Both the position numbers and the translations under genes were made by a program. A stretch of 64,000 nt of DNA from Perca fluviatilis (Eukaryota > Chordata > Actinopteri > Perciformes > Percidae): the NCBI RefSeq assembly GCF_010015445.1, contig NC_053126.1:22438169-22502168 (forward strand), in the 5' to 3' direction. The first letter of the stretch is position 1, and every line of letters begins with the position of its first letter. The notes below the pieces were generated by a model that worked only from the letters and a program-made list of their open reading frames with translations, was not told the DNA's origin and searched no databases. Of the stretch, positions 1 to 13,580 are shown piece by piece.

Positions 1-161
1 CTTAAGTCTCTGCCAGAGACGCCTACTTTTAAAAGTAACGTAAAAGTAACGAGTAACGTAAAAAGTTACTTTCCATAGGGGGTAACTAAGTAAAGTAACG
101 GATTACTTTTTTAAGAAGTAACGAGCAAGCACTACTTTTAAAAGTAACTTCCCCAACACTG
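1..161 (-). mobile_element. hAT-like non-autonomous element, terminal part
   Basis: The right end reads CCCCAACACTG, which inverted is CAGTGTTGGGG followed by AAGTTACTTTT. The interior is rich in GTAAC/AGTTAC words. This is the same terminal design as the element at 56669-57721. The left end is cut by the window edge or decayed. Confidence 0.65.
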
Positions 162-255
162 CTTGTCCCTGCAGTACAAGAGACAACCGGTGCATGGCCT
201 TTTTAATTTATTGTTGTGATATAATATTAATCACAAAAGAAGTGAGTAATGACAA

Positions 256-530
256 CTTTATGAAGGAATAGTTTGACATTATATTTGGATGAGAGGATTC
301 ATTTGACTTGCATGTCTGTATGGTAAACATTAAGCTACATCCAACAGACCACCAAGGGGAACAAGATCCGTCTACTAAACCCTCTAAACTTCGTTATTTG
401 GATTAAGCAAACAAAATAGTCTGCTTTAGAGGTGATGGTAGGTGGATTATTCTTACTATGACAGAGCCATGCTAACCAGTTGCCGGCTGCATATTTAACG
501 GAAATTTAACATGATGGTGAGGTTAGAAAA
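256..530 (+). repeat. Degraded copy of the AGGAATAGTTTGACAT repeat family
   Basis: Contains GAAGGAATAGTTTGACAT, then TGTCTGTATGGTAAA, CTTTAGAGGTGATGGTAGG and ACAGAGCCATGCTAACC in the order I know from a widespread percomorph repeat. A second copy starts at 10361. The right half is poorly preserved and its end is approximate. Confidence 0.55.
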
Positions 531-727
531 TAATTTGATAACATGAAACATGAAATTCATCTAAAATGACTGCGGCTCATACATTTTGGTTGTCATTTTG
601 TAAGCTGCTATTCTAGAACCAACGAAAGGCTTTTATTGTAAAGCCACTGCTGGAAGAGGTCATGGAAGCTAAAAAAGTGTTTTTTTAGGATTATGTATTT
701 CTCATTTTTTTCTTTTATTACATAGTT

Positions 728-862
728 TAACAGTGAAGAGGCAGACAGGAAACTGGGGGAGAGAGAAAGGGACAAGAAGCAACTGCAGCAACAGCTGGAA
801 TCGAACCAGCTACGTTGCAGTTATGTGGGACACACTGTAACCACTTGGCAGTACTTCCAGAA
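728..862 (-). mobile_element. tRNA-derived SINE, degraded
   Basis: On the minus strand the order is CTGCCAAGTGGTTACAGTG (like a Pol III A box of Leu/Ser-type tRNA), then CTGGTTCGATTCCAGC (B box with stem), then a tail containing TTTCCTGTCTGCCTC. The head is too degenerate to fold as a functional tRNA, so it is called a SINE and not a tRNA gene. Confidence 0.6.
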
Positions 863-884
863 AAATGTGTTTTCTTTTGATTGT

Positions 885-2900
<2,016 letters not shown>

Positions 2901-2941
<41 letters not shown>
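2901..2941. repeat. (GT)n microsatellite, left half of a split tract
   Basis: About 20 uninterrupted GT units. A second GT tract resumes at 3365, on the far side of the element at 2942-3364. Confidence 0.95.
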
Positions 2942-2942
<1 letters not shown>

Positions 2943-3364
2943 GAGTGCAGATCGGGACGCATTTTTATGTGCGAGCCTGGCCCGCATCCAACAGAGCAGT
3001 AACCGAACCCGAACAGGCATTAAGATATTTATGTCCGAACCGACCCGACCCGAGCCACAGTTAAAATCTCATTTTTTTCCTCATACTAATGACACATACA
3101 TTTGTTTGTGTGGAAAGCCCGCTTTTATTAAGCAACTGTAGGAAGGCATTCGGAAATGTCAACAGATGAGCGCATCAGCGCACACGGGGCAACAAGCGCA
3201 CGTTAACACAGGCATGCACCTACATAATAAACTTTTTTAAATTTTGAATGTTCAATGCCTTATCGCGCTGATGTGACCGAGCCTGACCCAAATCCAAACA
3301 TCATATATAAATATCTGTCCGAACCCGGCCGGCCCGTCGGGCTCGGTTCGGGTATCCAGCCTCT
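2942..3364. mobile_element. Non-autonomous element with GACCCGA/CCGAACC-rich ends
   Basis: The ends are degenerate inverted repeats: the left begins AGAGTGCAGATCGGG and the right, inverted, AGAGGCTGGATACCCG. Subterminal sequence is rich in CCGAACC, CCCGACC and TCGGGTA words, and TTTATGTCCGAACC near the left mirrors ATATCTGTCCGAACC near the right. It sits inside a (GT)n tract. The superfamily is probably hAT-like but is not proven. Confidence 0.55.
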
Positions 3365-3398
3365 TGTGTGTGTGTGTGTGTATTTGTGTGTGTGTGTC
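3365..3398. repeat. (GT)n microsatellite, right half of a split tract
   Basis: GT units interrupted once by TATTT. It continues the tract that ends at 2941. Confidence 0.9.
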
Positions 3399-3547
3399 TT
3401 TAACCCTAGCACGTAAAGACTAAACATTTTTTGTCTCCTATAACATCCCCTTTAAATAAAACCTGCTCCAGCCATGTTGTAATGTGAAATGTGAAAACAA
3501 AATGAAAAAATGATTATGGTTAAAATATGAAGTTGAGACATGTTTTA

Positions 3548-3969
3548 CAGTGATGGGTGAAACCGATTCTTTTTACAATATTGGTTCCTTTGAGTTGAAT
3601 GTAAATCAAACCTTTTGAAATTTGATAGTAATTTCAAAATATGCCGTCTTAAATAAGGCAGCGTCTCTGTGACACTCTTCAATGCATTACCAGTCATCAT
3701 GTACGACTTTACATAAGATAACATTTTAATGCATTGATTCAGCATCCCATTTGAATGTAGGTAGGCTATGTAAGATCAGTACGATGTTACAGAAATGACT
3801 GCATCGAGACGGTGATTGCAACAGTACCCTACGATAACAGCGAGTGCATGGGCAGAATGAGTGCGACTCATAAGCGCTAGGTACGTTCGACAGGCTGACC
3901 CGGTACATACCGGACACTTAAAAAGAGTCGTTCAAAAAAGATTTGTTTGTTAATTTTCGCCCATCACTA
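3548..3969. mobile_element. hAT-like MITE, CAGTGATGGG termini
   Basis: Starts CAGTGATGGGTGAAACCGA and ends TTTTCGCCCATCACTA, giving inverted ends of about 14 bp with mismatches. The interior carries AAAGAGTCGTTC and GATTCTTTTT words typical of this MITE type in fish. No exact 8-bp target duplication is visible and no transposase remnant is seen. Confidence 0.6.
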
Positions 3970-4399
3970 GTGTAAGACATTTAAAAACACTTTCCAGCTT
4001 GACTGTTATGTCTTTTAAGTTCCAACATCACACTCTAAATTGCATATTGGACCACGATTAGCTTCTTATGTGACTTCTTCAAATTAAATTGAATTGAAAA
4101 AATTCATCATGTGTTGTTTGGTAAAGATTTTGGTGTCCCATGATGATCTAAATGCTGGTCCAGAGGCATTTATAGCAATTAGGCAGCAGGGAAAGAAATC
4201 TAGACATACATGACAGCTACAGAGATTCTTCTCATACTTACTGTACAGAAGGAAGCGTGAGGAGTTCACAGGTTTCTGTATATTCAGGTTCATGTGTGAA
4301 AATTGCACCCATTAAGAATACAGACTATATATTCATTTTTGGGCATGATGTGAAATGGTCTTGAGGCTGGTGACAGCAATCTATTTGACTAACATTTGG

Positions 4400-4550
4400 T
4401 TCAACTACTGACCACATTGGTGTGAAATTTCATACGGTTCTTTGCGCTCCCTCCCTGAGGCAGAATACTAATTATTTCGGTCACCCTGTGACCTTTCCGC
4501 CTGTGCCACCATCAGGTCAAAACCTTTCACTTGCAATATCGTGCACAAGA
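4400..4550 (+). repeat. Fragment of the GGATGGATTGCCATG repeat family
   Basis: Contains GTGAAATTTCATACGG, TAATTATTTCGGTCACCC, TGTGACCTTTCCGCC and CACCATCAGGTCAAAAC in the order of a common teleost repeat. Other fragments of the family lie near 24640, 50615, 56262 and 59200. Confidence 0.5.
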
Positions 4551-6852
4551 ATTAACAAAATCTAATGGAGAGATAAACATGAAATGTACTCAGCACATTC
4601 ATGATTCTCAGAGGATTGCACACAAGATATTTCATTTTCTAATGGGCAGGTTGGCAGAACATTTAGTGGACACAAACGGATAAATTGAAACAATACTTTT
4701 TTTATTTTCATCCCAAACGCTGCGTCATTAGAAATAAATAATCCATATGATCATTATGTCCAACAATTTTGTAATGTGGGCTATAATAACCTATAAATGT
4801 ATTGTTTTATATTCATTTATCATCAATTCCTGATTTGATTGTCCAATTAGATATCAATTAATTGAATGCTTTATAACTATGACCATGACGCTTGTGGTCC
4901 TTCATACTTTTTATTTAGTATTACTATTTGAATGACTTGTTATAGTGTAATAATTGTTATATAAATTAATTATTCTATCTTCACATTTGTGTGTTTTTGT
5001 GTATAAAACCTTTAAACTCGACTCAGCAATAAACGCGGACTGATCCATCTGTTTTAGCATAATGGGATGGAAGCTGAAGAACGTTTTGTATCACTAGCGA
5101 GCCCCTTTATGAATGTGTTTTTGACCCGACACCTTAATGTGTCTGCTCCCTGTCCCACCTGTGCTCATCATGTCATCATTCAGCATCATGATGTGCTTAT
5201 CACTTTCTTGAACCTTGACGAAAACAGCCCCGGCGTCTGAGCTGCATTCTGTGTGATGAAGAAGACTTTAATGCCGTTATTCGCCGTCCACCATCTTTCT
5301 CTCATCCGTCTGTCGCTGTCTGCTGCACACAATCATCTTGCCGTCTTTGCCACCCAGCAAATCTTTTCTTTCACTCTTTTTTTCTCTCTCCATCTCTCTT
5401 AATTCACACTCAGTCGAAGCACAAGACGATTTGAAATATAAAGTGTTGTTTCGTCCTACCACTGCTTCCCCTCCCCCCTCCCCCCTCTCTCACCAATGCG
5501 CAACCAGAGGGGATTGTGGGGTTTAGTGTTACCGGTGAGGTTAGTTAATTAAATATTAACTTGTCCTGAGAGTTGACCCTGCTCCTGTGTCCCTCTCTAA
5601 ATGCATCACTCTTCCTAAATCTATCTCCCCCCCCACACACACACACACACACACGTCTGTGCCTCCATCCCGTCAACCCTGAAGATATTGACATGGTTGT
5701 TCACAGCACATTACCTGGGAGAAGGCACAGGGGTTCTTTTTCATCCATCAGCTTCATTTGCAGAGACAAAAGAGAAATAGAGGGCCAGACTAAATGTATT
5801 GATTGTTGACAGAGGGGCTGATCTCAAGGTGACACCAAAGTTTAAGAAACCTCAGAGAGGTTTTTTTGCAGTCAAATGCAGAGACAAAATGGTTTAAACT
5901 GTTTAAACTTTAACACTTGATTGTGTAATTCCAGCTTGTTTGTTTGACTTAGACCTGATTACAATCAGGGGATTTTGCCTTTTTATTTCACCAAGTTGCT
6001 GACCTTCACAGGCATAGTTTTATTCACTAAATCTGATCTCATTGTGGTCATAATTTAGCCCAAAAATAGTATTGGCAACATGTTTAATTTTGTCCATTTT
6101 GGTCCAAATTAACAGCTGTCTGTTTTAGTTCCTAAAGTTGTTGCTGAGCCTTCACAATGTTACACAGCCTCATGCTGTAGCCTACTTTGTGTAAATATGA
6201 TCCATCACATGACGGCCACAAATATGAGAATAAGACCCTGTTGGAAAAACACCAGAATGTCCCTTTAAGTCAAACATGCAAAAAACTAAAACTGCCAAAC
6301 CTGCAAGAAAATAGTATTATTATTGCATGTATTATGTATTCATTTTTTTGTTAACTAATTGTTTAGATGCTGGATCCTACTGCCATAAACGGTTAACACT
6401 AAATAACTGTCAATAGTGTCCCATGTTAGTCTAAACTCTAATTTTCCTCCCAATGAGCTATCTGTGGAAACACTGAGCAGTAAAAGGTGGTCACCCTTAA
6501 AAAAGCACAATACACAGTATAAAAATACTACTGCAGACTATTAACAATATGAAATTATATGAAGATCATATAGCAGCATCCACCTTATAAAGCCCATATT
6601 ATTTGAACCCTTTTCAAAAAACCGTGTTAAATCCAAAGATAAGAATCGGTGTGGCAGCTGGTCTCTGCAGAACGAGTGCCTCAGGTTTGGAGAGCTTCTG
6701 AGAAATCTTGAAAGCAGTGATGGGTTCTTGTGATGTTGGAGCTTTCCGGGGCAAAACAAATCCAACTCATTTGCATGGCTTCTAGGATCGGCTGGCCCGC
6801 AGTGCTTCTCTGGTCCGATGCATTCTCTGTATTAACATCCATGTTTTAGCAG
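4551..6852. other. Intron 2, mostly unannotated, AT-rich then C/T-rich
   Basis: 4680-5010 is AT-rich with TAATT/ATTAA words. 5280-5480 is T/C-rich. 5634-5654 is a short (CA)n. A possible degraded MITE ends near 6265 (GTCCCTTTAA). Nothing gene-like was recognised. Confidence 0.4.
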
Positions 6853-7204
6853 CACATTTACGCCCTGCTACACCCTGTAACGCCCTGCAGTGCCCTGCTA
6901 CGCCATGAATTACTGCAACTACTATTTCTAGTCATAGTTCCATTATCTTTATTGTGACTGTTATTGCCCCTGTTCATCACACCCCCAACCAGCCCCGTCA
7001 GACACCGCCTACCAAGAGCCTGGGTCTGTCCGAGGTTTCTCCCTAAAAGGGAGTTTTTCCTCGCCACTGAATGCTTGCTCTTGGGGGAATTACTGGAATT
7101 GTTGGGTCTTTGTGGTCTAGACCTACTCTATCTGTAAAGTGTCTTGAGATAACTCTTGTTACGATTTGATACTATAAATCAAATTGCATTGAATTGAATT
7201 GAAT
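6853..7204 (+). mobile_element. 5'-truncated LINE 3' end (L2/Maui-like)
   Basis: Contains GAGCCTGGGTCTGTCCGAGG, TTTCTCCCTAAAAGGG, AGTTTTTCCTCGCCACTG, TGCTTGCTCTTGGGGG and TGTCTTGAGATAACTCTTG, then ends in repeated AATTG units. This is the order of the 3' untranslated part of fish L2-clade LINEs. No reverse transcriptase remains. The CCCTGCTAC words at 6860-6905 are a small local tandem. Confidence 0.7.
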
Positions 7205-8130
7205 TTCCTTCACAGTGACCTCCCAGCATGTACTGTTCCTTCCCTGGGATCGGGTTTGCTGCCCCTTGGTTGGTCTGACCGTGCTCTACCTGGCTGCAGA
7301 TTTTTTATTTCAGGATGCAACTCTGAGTGTGTCTCGTAGCGCACGTATAAAGCTCAGACTGCCGGGTGTCAATGTCCGAGGCTGCTTGTTGCCGGGCCGA
7401 CGATTGGAATTGTTGGAGGAAGACGGGACAATAACTAAGCCCCGAGGCAGCGAGGCTGCTTCTATCTGAGAGGCCACCTATTTAAAATCAATCCTTCCTC
7501 AACACATTCAGGAGATTTCACATCTTCACTTCCCATCTTTTAAGGAGCGGCTGTCAGAGTTTTGGATCCTGCCTGGAGGGATGTTTAAGCATAGCAGCAC
7601 CCCGGGGGGAGGCAGGCAGAGAGACTGACAGGCTGACAGATAGACAGGGAAGTCTCTGCTGTGGATGGGTTATTGCAGAAACAGGTCCATGCTACTCTGT
7701 GTTTAACAGCCCTGCACAGAGACAAATATATTGATTTGTAGATAAATCGAGCTGACTTTTTATTAAACATCAGCTTTTGGCTTATAATATCAACCACCTC
7801 TGAAAGATTGAAGGTGTCACAAAACCTGCAGTGAAATGTGATTTTTTTTTTCTTCGGTTTATTTGACTTGTTTTAGCAGCTCAAGAAAACTTTAATGCTA
7901 AATTAAATGAATGATAACGCCAACTAAAAGCTCAAATATAAAAAAGAAGCCTGCATTAACTTTAGTCTTGTAGTGGGGGATAATTTGAAGAATTTATAAT
8001 TTCATGTTTTTTTTTATGCCTGTGATACATTAATAAACACAGGGCATTTGTGCTTCTCTTAGTATGCAACTTAATAAATACAAAAAAAACATTGTTTTTG
8101 TTTGATCATTATAAAATAAAACAAAACAAG
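7205..8130. other. Intron 2, no feature recognised
   Basis: Unique-looking sequence with a T-run near 7850 and A/T-rich sequence from 7860. No splice-bounded coding block or RNA fold was recognised. Confidence 0.4.
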
Positions 8131-8275
8131 GTCACATTTGGGCCCATTTTTGGCAAACTATATCTTTTAGTATTTAGTAAGTATTCAGATAATTTCCTGA
8201 AGTAAAAGTACCAATACAACACTGCAGAAATACTCCATAAAGTTGGTCCTTAAGTAAAATGTATTAGAACTGTAT
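8131..8275. repeat. Two abutting repeat fragments
   Basis: 8131-8165 (GTCACATTTGGGCCC, then TTTTTGGCAAACTATA) resembles 13435-13470. 8165-8275 contains AGTATTCAGATAATTTCC, GAAGTAAAAGTACCAATAC and CAGAAATACTCCAT, the terminal words of the AAGTAC MITE family on the minus strand. Confidence 0.5.
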
Positions 8276-9309
8276 TTATGGTGCATCTTTTGAAAACAAG
8301 ATGGTACATCTCAAGGGATTATTCCTAATGAAGAATTTCCAACAACTTTGGGGATATTCATCTGTAGCCTACATGTTACAACTTGACAGCTTGTAGAGAA
8401 AGGTGAGCGCCCATTGTCTCAGCCAGGATGGCATACGTATATTAGAGCTGCTGGGACGGCTACAGTCCTGAGAAAGAGTTGTGGCAACGCTCCTGTGCGT
8501 TAAAACGCTATAAAGAAAACAACGACCCCATCCAAATGAAAGCTTTGACCTCGGTGCTAATAGCTAATGACAGCGGCGACCTCCGCAGCATCTTGTGTTT
8601 CTGAAGCCCTCGCCTCGGCCCACATGAAAGGATGCTCCAGGGAGCCCTGTGATTAGCACTAAGGTCTGCGTTTTGATTTGGGTCGAGGTTGCGAACACAG
8701 AGAGTGGTGCATCTTCTGTTTCTTCCCCCCATGACACCCACATTCATGTGACACCCAATTAAAGAGTGTTTCTGGGGCTGAACACCAGCTCTGCACTCGG
8801 CTGGTTACACATTACACTGTGTTTCAACATGTAGAGCTAATGCGAATCGTCGGCCTTTGCTAAACCCCTTTTCCGAGCTGTGATTGTCCGATCTTAGCTT
8901 GGCAACTGTAACACAGCAAGGCCTGTCAAGCACTGAAACTGTGTGTATGGGGCTTAAATAATAGAGATACTCAGTAACTCAAGAGTTTGGAGGGTGCTGT
9001 CTTTTATTTAGCCCTTCCAAAATCAAAAAAAAACATGAGCAAAAGTGAAATTAAGACCCGCCCGCGCACCAAATGTGGGGAATTGTGCCATTGGTGGGTG
9101 AAACTGTCAATCTACCTGTCTCAATGGCGGGTAGCCAATGAGAATTGAGAACTGCTTGCATTACTTACAAAGGCAAGGAGGATGCTATTAGCCAACTAGC
9201 CAAAGTACTTTATTTTGTAGGGTTACAGGTTACATTAGAAAAATACCTATTTAGGACTGGAACATCCGCTGTATGGGAGCTAAGATGCTACCACTAAACA
9301 CTGCTCACT

Positions 9310-9690
9310 CCCACATCCAGCCACTCCCTCCGGCCCTGCAGTGACCCCTTTCCCTCCAGTCCCAGATCCCGCCCACTTGCTCATCTGTTCCCACTTTCCT
9401 CATCAGCCCTGCACAGCCTCAGATCGTCAAAGATGCTTTGTCACTTCTTGTCTTTGCCATCTAGCTGCTGAAAGCTGAAGTGTGTGAACTAATGGTTTTG
9501 AACCTCTGCCTGATGTTTTTGGAATTTGGATTTTCCACCTGCCCGCGGTTTTGACCCTTCCTGCCTCATTAATCTGTAAGCTTATGTACCTCCAGTTTTT
9601 ACATTATATCCCTAAACTGTATCAGTCTGCCTGCATTGACTGCATTTGGGTCCTTTCCCTGTTGCCCCGTTTACACCAGCCGTGACACTT
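9310..9690 (+). repeat. LTR-like or MITE repeat, copy 1
   Basis: Shares GCCACTCCCTCC-GCCCTGCAG, CTCATCTGTTCCC and TTTTGACCCTTCCTGCC with 40035-40690. It ends CTGCATTTGGGTCCTTTCC ... GCCGTGACA, an end I know from fish LTR-like repeats. No coding region is attached, so it could be a solo LTR. Confidence 0.45.
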
Positions 9691-10360
9691 CATTTCCAAC
9701 TCCAGCTAAACTTATGTTGGATTTACTGCATATGTGTCATGCTAGAGTGGAAAGCTTGACAGGCAGCGTAAGTTAAATCTAACTTCACACATCTTTTTAC
9801 TGACAGAACATAGTTTAGCTACATTTACATTTATAGTATAAATACCAGAAGGTGCATCAAAGTTCAATTCAAATGAGACTGAATCTTTGAAGCCAAAGAA
9901 AAACAAAATTGCACCTTTCTCCAACTCTTAACTGATTTCTGTTCCTACTGTTTGCCTCGTGATGATTGGCACTTTCTATTTACCACCACTATCATTGGCT
10001 GTTTTCCTGTCAGTAGCCAAAATGAGAACTGGCACACAAGTTTACCCAGATGGGAGGAAATCTCATTTACTTAGATTTTATTGAGCAAGAACACTGAATA
10101 TTGTCAGTATTTGGTTTCCCCGATCCTTCAAATACACATGTAGGAATAGGCGAGGAGTTACCCCTGAGGAAGTAAGAGAGGATGGGAGAATTAGGTGCAT
10201 CCTATTAAAGGTGAAAGTATTTTGTGATCTATTTAAATCACCTCTCTGTTGATCATTTTGAAAAAAAGGCACATTAAATCCTCTTCAAACTAACGAGGAA
10301 TGTCACAATACAATACAGTGATGAGGTTACTTTTGAAATGAGCAATAAATCATATATTAA

Positions 10361-10610
10361 AGGAATAGTTAACATATTGGGAAAAGCTAGCAATGCTAGC
10401 CCACCGTTAATAACACAGCGTTTCACTTATATACTTAGATTTTACTACAAATTAAACAAACAAATAAATAAAGTGTTAATTAGTGAGCTTTAGAGGTGCT
10501 CGTAGGTGGATTTGTGTTAACTTCTGGACAGAGCCAGGCTAGCTGTTTCCCATATTTCCCGTACAGATAGTGTGGTGATAGAGTGGTATCGACCTTTTCA
10601 TCTAACTATT
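10361..10610 (+). repeat. AGGAATAGTTAACAT repeat family, copy at a TTAA site
   Basis: Starts immediately after TTAA (10357-10360) with AGGAATAGTTAACATATTGGG, followed by GTGTTAATTAGTGAGCTTTAG, AGGTGCTCGTAGGTGG and GACAGAGCCAGGCTAGCTG. It is the same family as 256-530 and is degraded at the right. Confidence 0.6.
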
Positions 10611-11154
10611 GACAAGAATGTGAATACTGCAACCCCCCAACACTGAGTAACACTGGCTGCATTTAGTCTTTTTCTGCAGCTCTGTACAGTACGATAGGAC
10701 AGGCGGTGTCTCGCTCCGCCTGGCCTGTTGGTAGCTGCACCAGGGTAGGAGGAGCTGAGTGACGGAAGCCGGTTTGCCCTGCCCCCACCTGTCGTCCTGC
10801 CAGCATGCGTGCCAACCTGCTCCCAGAGACACAGGGTGATAGTGGCTACTGTGTGTACTGTATTGATTGGCACGGCTGCAGCTCAGGCTGGTGTCTGAGC
10901 GCTGGCACTCTTCAGCGCTGGCTGACAAACAACTTAATGAGACTCAACACCCATGCAGGCCGCGTGGCTGGGTTTCTGCAGCAGCTAGTCCTCCTCAACG
11001 CCACTGTGGCTTCACTCATGCAACTTGAGTAACATTATGGTAAATAATCTGGATGTTGAATCATGCACTGCAACCGAGACTCACGCTGTTGCTTTAATTT
11101 CCCAGAACACCAGGAAACAAACACACGAGGGAGCAGAAGAGTCAATCCACCAAT
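10611..11154. other. Intron 2, no feature recognised
   Basis: Moderately GC-rich. Open frames of about 75-108 codons occur on both strands, but they overlap each other and resemble no protein I know. Confidence 0.4.
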
Positions 11155-11260
11155 GGGTGAAGTAGTACTGATCTTTTTACTTATACTTACTGTAAGTAAA
11201 ACTATCAATACTACAGTGTAGAAATACTGTTAGAAAAACATTACAAAAAATAAAATCTTT

Positions 11261-12352
11261 AGGGACCGTTCGGTATTTATGGAATGGACCACCGGAGGAA
11301 AATAGGGGAGGGTCATGTCTTTTTATTCTTTGTTGAGGGGATGGTCATCCAAAAAATTTTAGAGCATGGGGGGGGTCACCCAAGTTTTGTATTCATAGAA
11401 ACCGCAAAATTTCAAAGTGGCTTGTTTGGTGCATATTTCTTTCATGTAGCTCTCAGTCTTGGCCCTCCTTCGCTACCAGATGGGTCTGACCCATGAGTTT
11501 GCTGTGGGGCAGGGGGGAGCACTGTCCCCCTGGTGGCTGAAACGGGTAATTGCATTATTTAAAAAATGAGTGGAATAATTACGTCTGGCACGAAAAGATA
11601 TTTTATACGTATCTTAAATAACACAAAACAACTAAATGGTGGTAGGTAATACATCTGATTTCATATACTGCTTTAGTAAAAAAAAGCAGGACGCAAAAAA
11701 CGAAAATGACTGTTGCTAGTCTGGACATCTTACCGTGCCAAGGTTGCAATAAAGGTTTCCTAAATGCCATGTATACATTTGATGTCAGCTTAATTGATTG
11801 CGGGTTTTGTGTAGATTTGGACTTACTTTCCACTTTGTTTAAACGGTGAAGTGGAGGAAGCCTAGTGACGAGTCCATAGCAACCAGTTTGTGTGTTGAAT
11901 GTTACCCAGAGTGCTTTGCTGAATGGTCTCAATGTTTTATTTCATGTGAATACTAGTTTACTAGAGGAGTAACTTAGTATTTTAAGTAATGCAGGAAGTG
12001 TGCATTTAGTTTCCATGCTTATTGTGTTTCCACAACTATTTTAGTGAGTAAATCTACTGAAATGGCCACCACACCATAACAGAGGAGTGTGATGTGTCAG
12101 ATGAGAAAGCAGAGGCTTAGTCATGTATGTCATGGCTGTAAAAAAAACAATGGGAATCTGTATATCTTTGCCAAGTGCAAACCAGTACAGAAGGTATCAA
12201 TAAATTGTTGGGGAGGGTTATGCCTTTTTTTTTCAAATTGTTCTGGAGAGTCATAGAAAAATTATTACTGGCGAGGGCAGGGTCATGTCTATTTTGTCTA
12301 AAGGTCCCAAAACTCCTCCAGTGGCCCCTTAAATAAATAACGAACAGTCCCT
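11261..12352. mobile_element. AGGGACYGTTCG hAT-like element, 1.1 kb, nested
   Basis: The left end is AGGGACCGTTCGGTATTTAT and the right end, inverted, is AGGGACTGTTCGTTATTTAT, so the inverted ends match at 18 of 20 positions. Subterminal GGGGAGGGTCATGTCT near the left mirrors AGACATGACCCTGCCC near the right. It is 1.09 kb long and holds no recognisable transposase. The longest open frame inside (about 109 codons, minus) resembles nothing known to me. Confidence 0.7.
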
Positions 12353-12624
12353 TATAAGCATCAATGAAAGTACCAAAAGTAAAGTACTCATAATGCAGAA
12401 TGGCCCATTTCGGAAAGCACTATTATTGGATTATGATTATTGATTATTATGTTTCATCACTTTATTGTTGCAGCTGGTGGAGGTCATTTTAACTACTTCA
12501 TAAACAAGCTGATGTCTTAGTTGATTATATTTTGCATAATCTAAATCTGCAAAGTAACTAAAGTCGAAACCAAGTATGAAATACCATATAATGGAAATAC
12601 TCAAGTAAGATACATGTATCTTAA

Positions 12625-13044
12625 AGGTCCCATTGCATGAAAATTTCACTCTATGAGGTTTTTTAACATTAATATGAGTTCCCCCAGCCTGCCTATGTTC
12701 CCCCAGTGGCTAGAAATGGCGATAGGTCTAAACCGAGCCCTGGGTATCCTGCTCTGCCTTTGAGAATATGAAAGCTCAGATGGGCCGATCTGGAATCTTG
12801 CTCCTTATGAGGTCATAGGTCAAGGCCCCACCCCCACCCTCCTCCTTCTCCCCCCCTTTCTCTCCTCCTCAATAGCTACAGACACAGAAATGGCACATCC
12901 TAAGGAAAGCTCATTGTGGGACTGGCTCTAGTGGCTGTAATTCTGCACCAAGGCTGAATTTCAGGAAAGAGACTTCAGATACAGTATTAGGGGACCACTA
13001 AGGCCTATAGAAAAGCATCCAAAGAGCACCATGTCATGGGACCT
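12625..13044. mobile_element. TTAA-target MITE (Kolobok/T2-like), nested
   Basis: Flanked by TTAA on both sides (12621-12624 and 13045-13048). The left end is AGGTCCCATTGCATG and the right end, inverted, AGGTCCCATGACATGG. The TTAAAGG start resembles T2/Kolobok MITEs. Length is 420 bp with no coding capacity. Confidence 0.7.
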
Positions 13045-13430
13045 TTAAAACTGAGTACAGTACTTGAGTAAAATTAGTGGACATTTTTTTATGGAATAAA
13101 TGACATAGGCCGTATTATAAAATAATAATAATAATCAGGAAACAGTTGATTATCCTGTCGAATATCTTTAAGGGATCTCTAAGATAACAACATTGTATTT
13201 AACCAAAACTTTGTTTATCCACATATCTCAAACGGTATTAGAGCAGATGGAGCTGTAGTGATAGTGTGAACGGGAAACACAAGACAAGACTAATGGTGTA
13301 TATAAGTGTTAAGTTTGCCTAAATCAAGACCACAAGTTACTAAATCGCCCACTGGATGTTTTTTTTTTTTTGTCCATGACACCTCCAGAGCTGTTTGGAT
13401 CTTTGCTTTCTATTAGAATGAAAGAAAATA

Positions 13431-13475
13431 CAAGGTCACGTTTGAACCCATTTTTGGCAAATTATAGCTTGTGCC
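13431..13475. repeat. Short unclassified repeat shared with 8131
   Basis: AAGGTCACGTTTGAACCC followed by ATTTTTGGCAAATTATAGC, nearly the same as 8128-8165. Confidence 0.4.
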
Positions 13476-13538
13476 CCATCTTTTTATATTCCACTGACAT
13501 CCATGAACATAACTTAGTACATGTGCACAAATAGTGAC

Positions 13539-13539
<1 letters not shown>

Positions 13540-13579
<40 letters not shown>

Positions 13580-13580
13580 A
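13540..13580. repeat. (CA)n microsatellite
   Basis: CA units with one CAAA interruption near the right end. Confidence 0.95.

Larger units (their letters stand above)
11155..13085 (-). mobile_element. AAGTAC-family MITE carrying two later insertions
   Basis: The host element is seen in three pieces: 11155-11260 (GTAGTACTGATCTTTTTAC, TACAGTGTAGAAATACTG), 12353-12620 (GAAAGTACCAAAAGTAAAG, TACTCATAATGCAGAATGG, AATACTCAAGTAAG) and 13049-13085 (GTACAGTACTTGAGTAAA). Between them sit the elements at 11261-12352 and 12625-13044, which are therefore younger. Confidence 0.6.

Noticed and set aside
728..862. tRNA gene
   Set aside because: Only A-box-like and B-box-like words are present, arms do not pair properly and a SINE tail follows. 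A degraded SINE explains it better.
11603..11932. 109-codon minus-strand open frame inside the AGGGACYGTTCG element, possible transposase
   Set aside because: No BED finger, no hAT dimerisation motif and no catalytic signature could be recognised.
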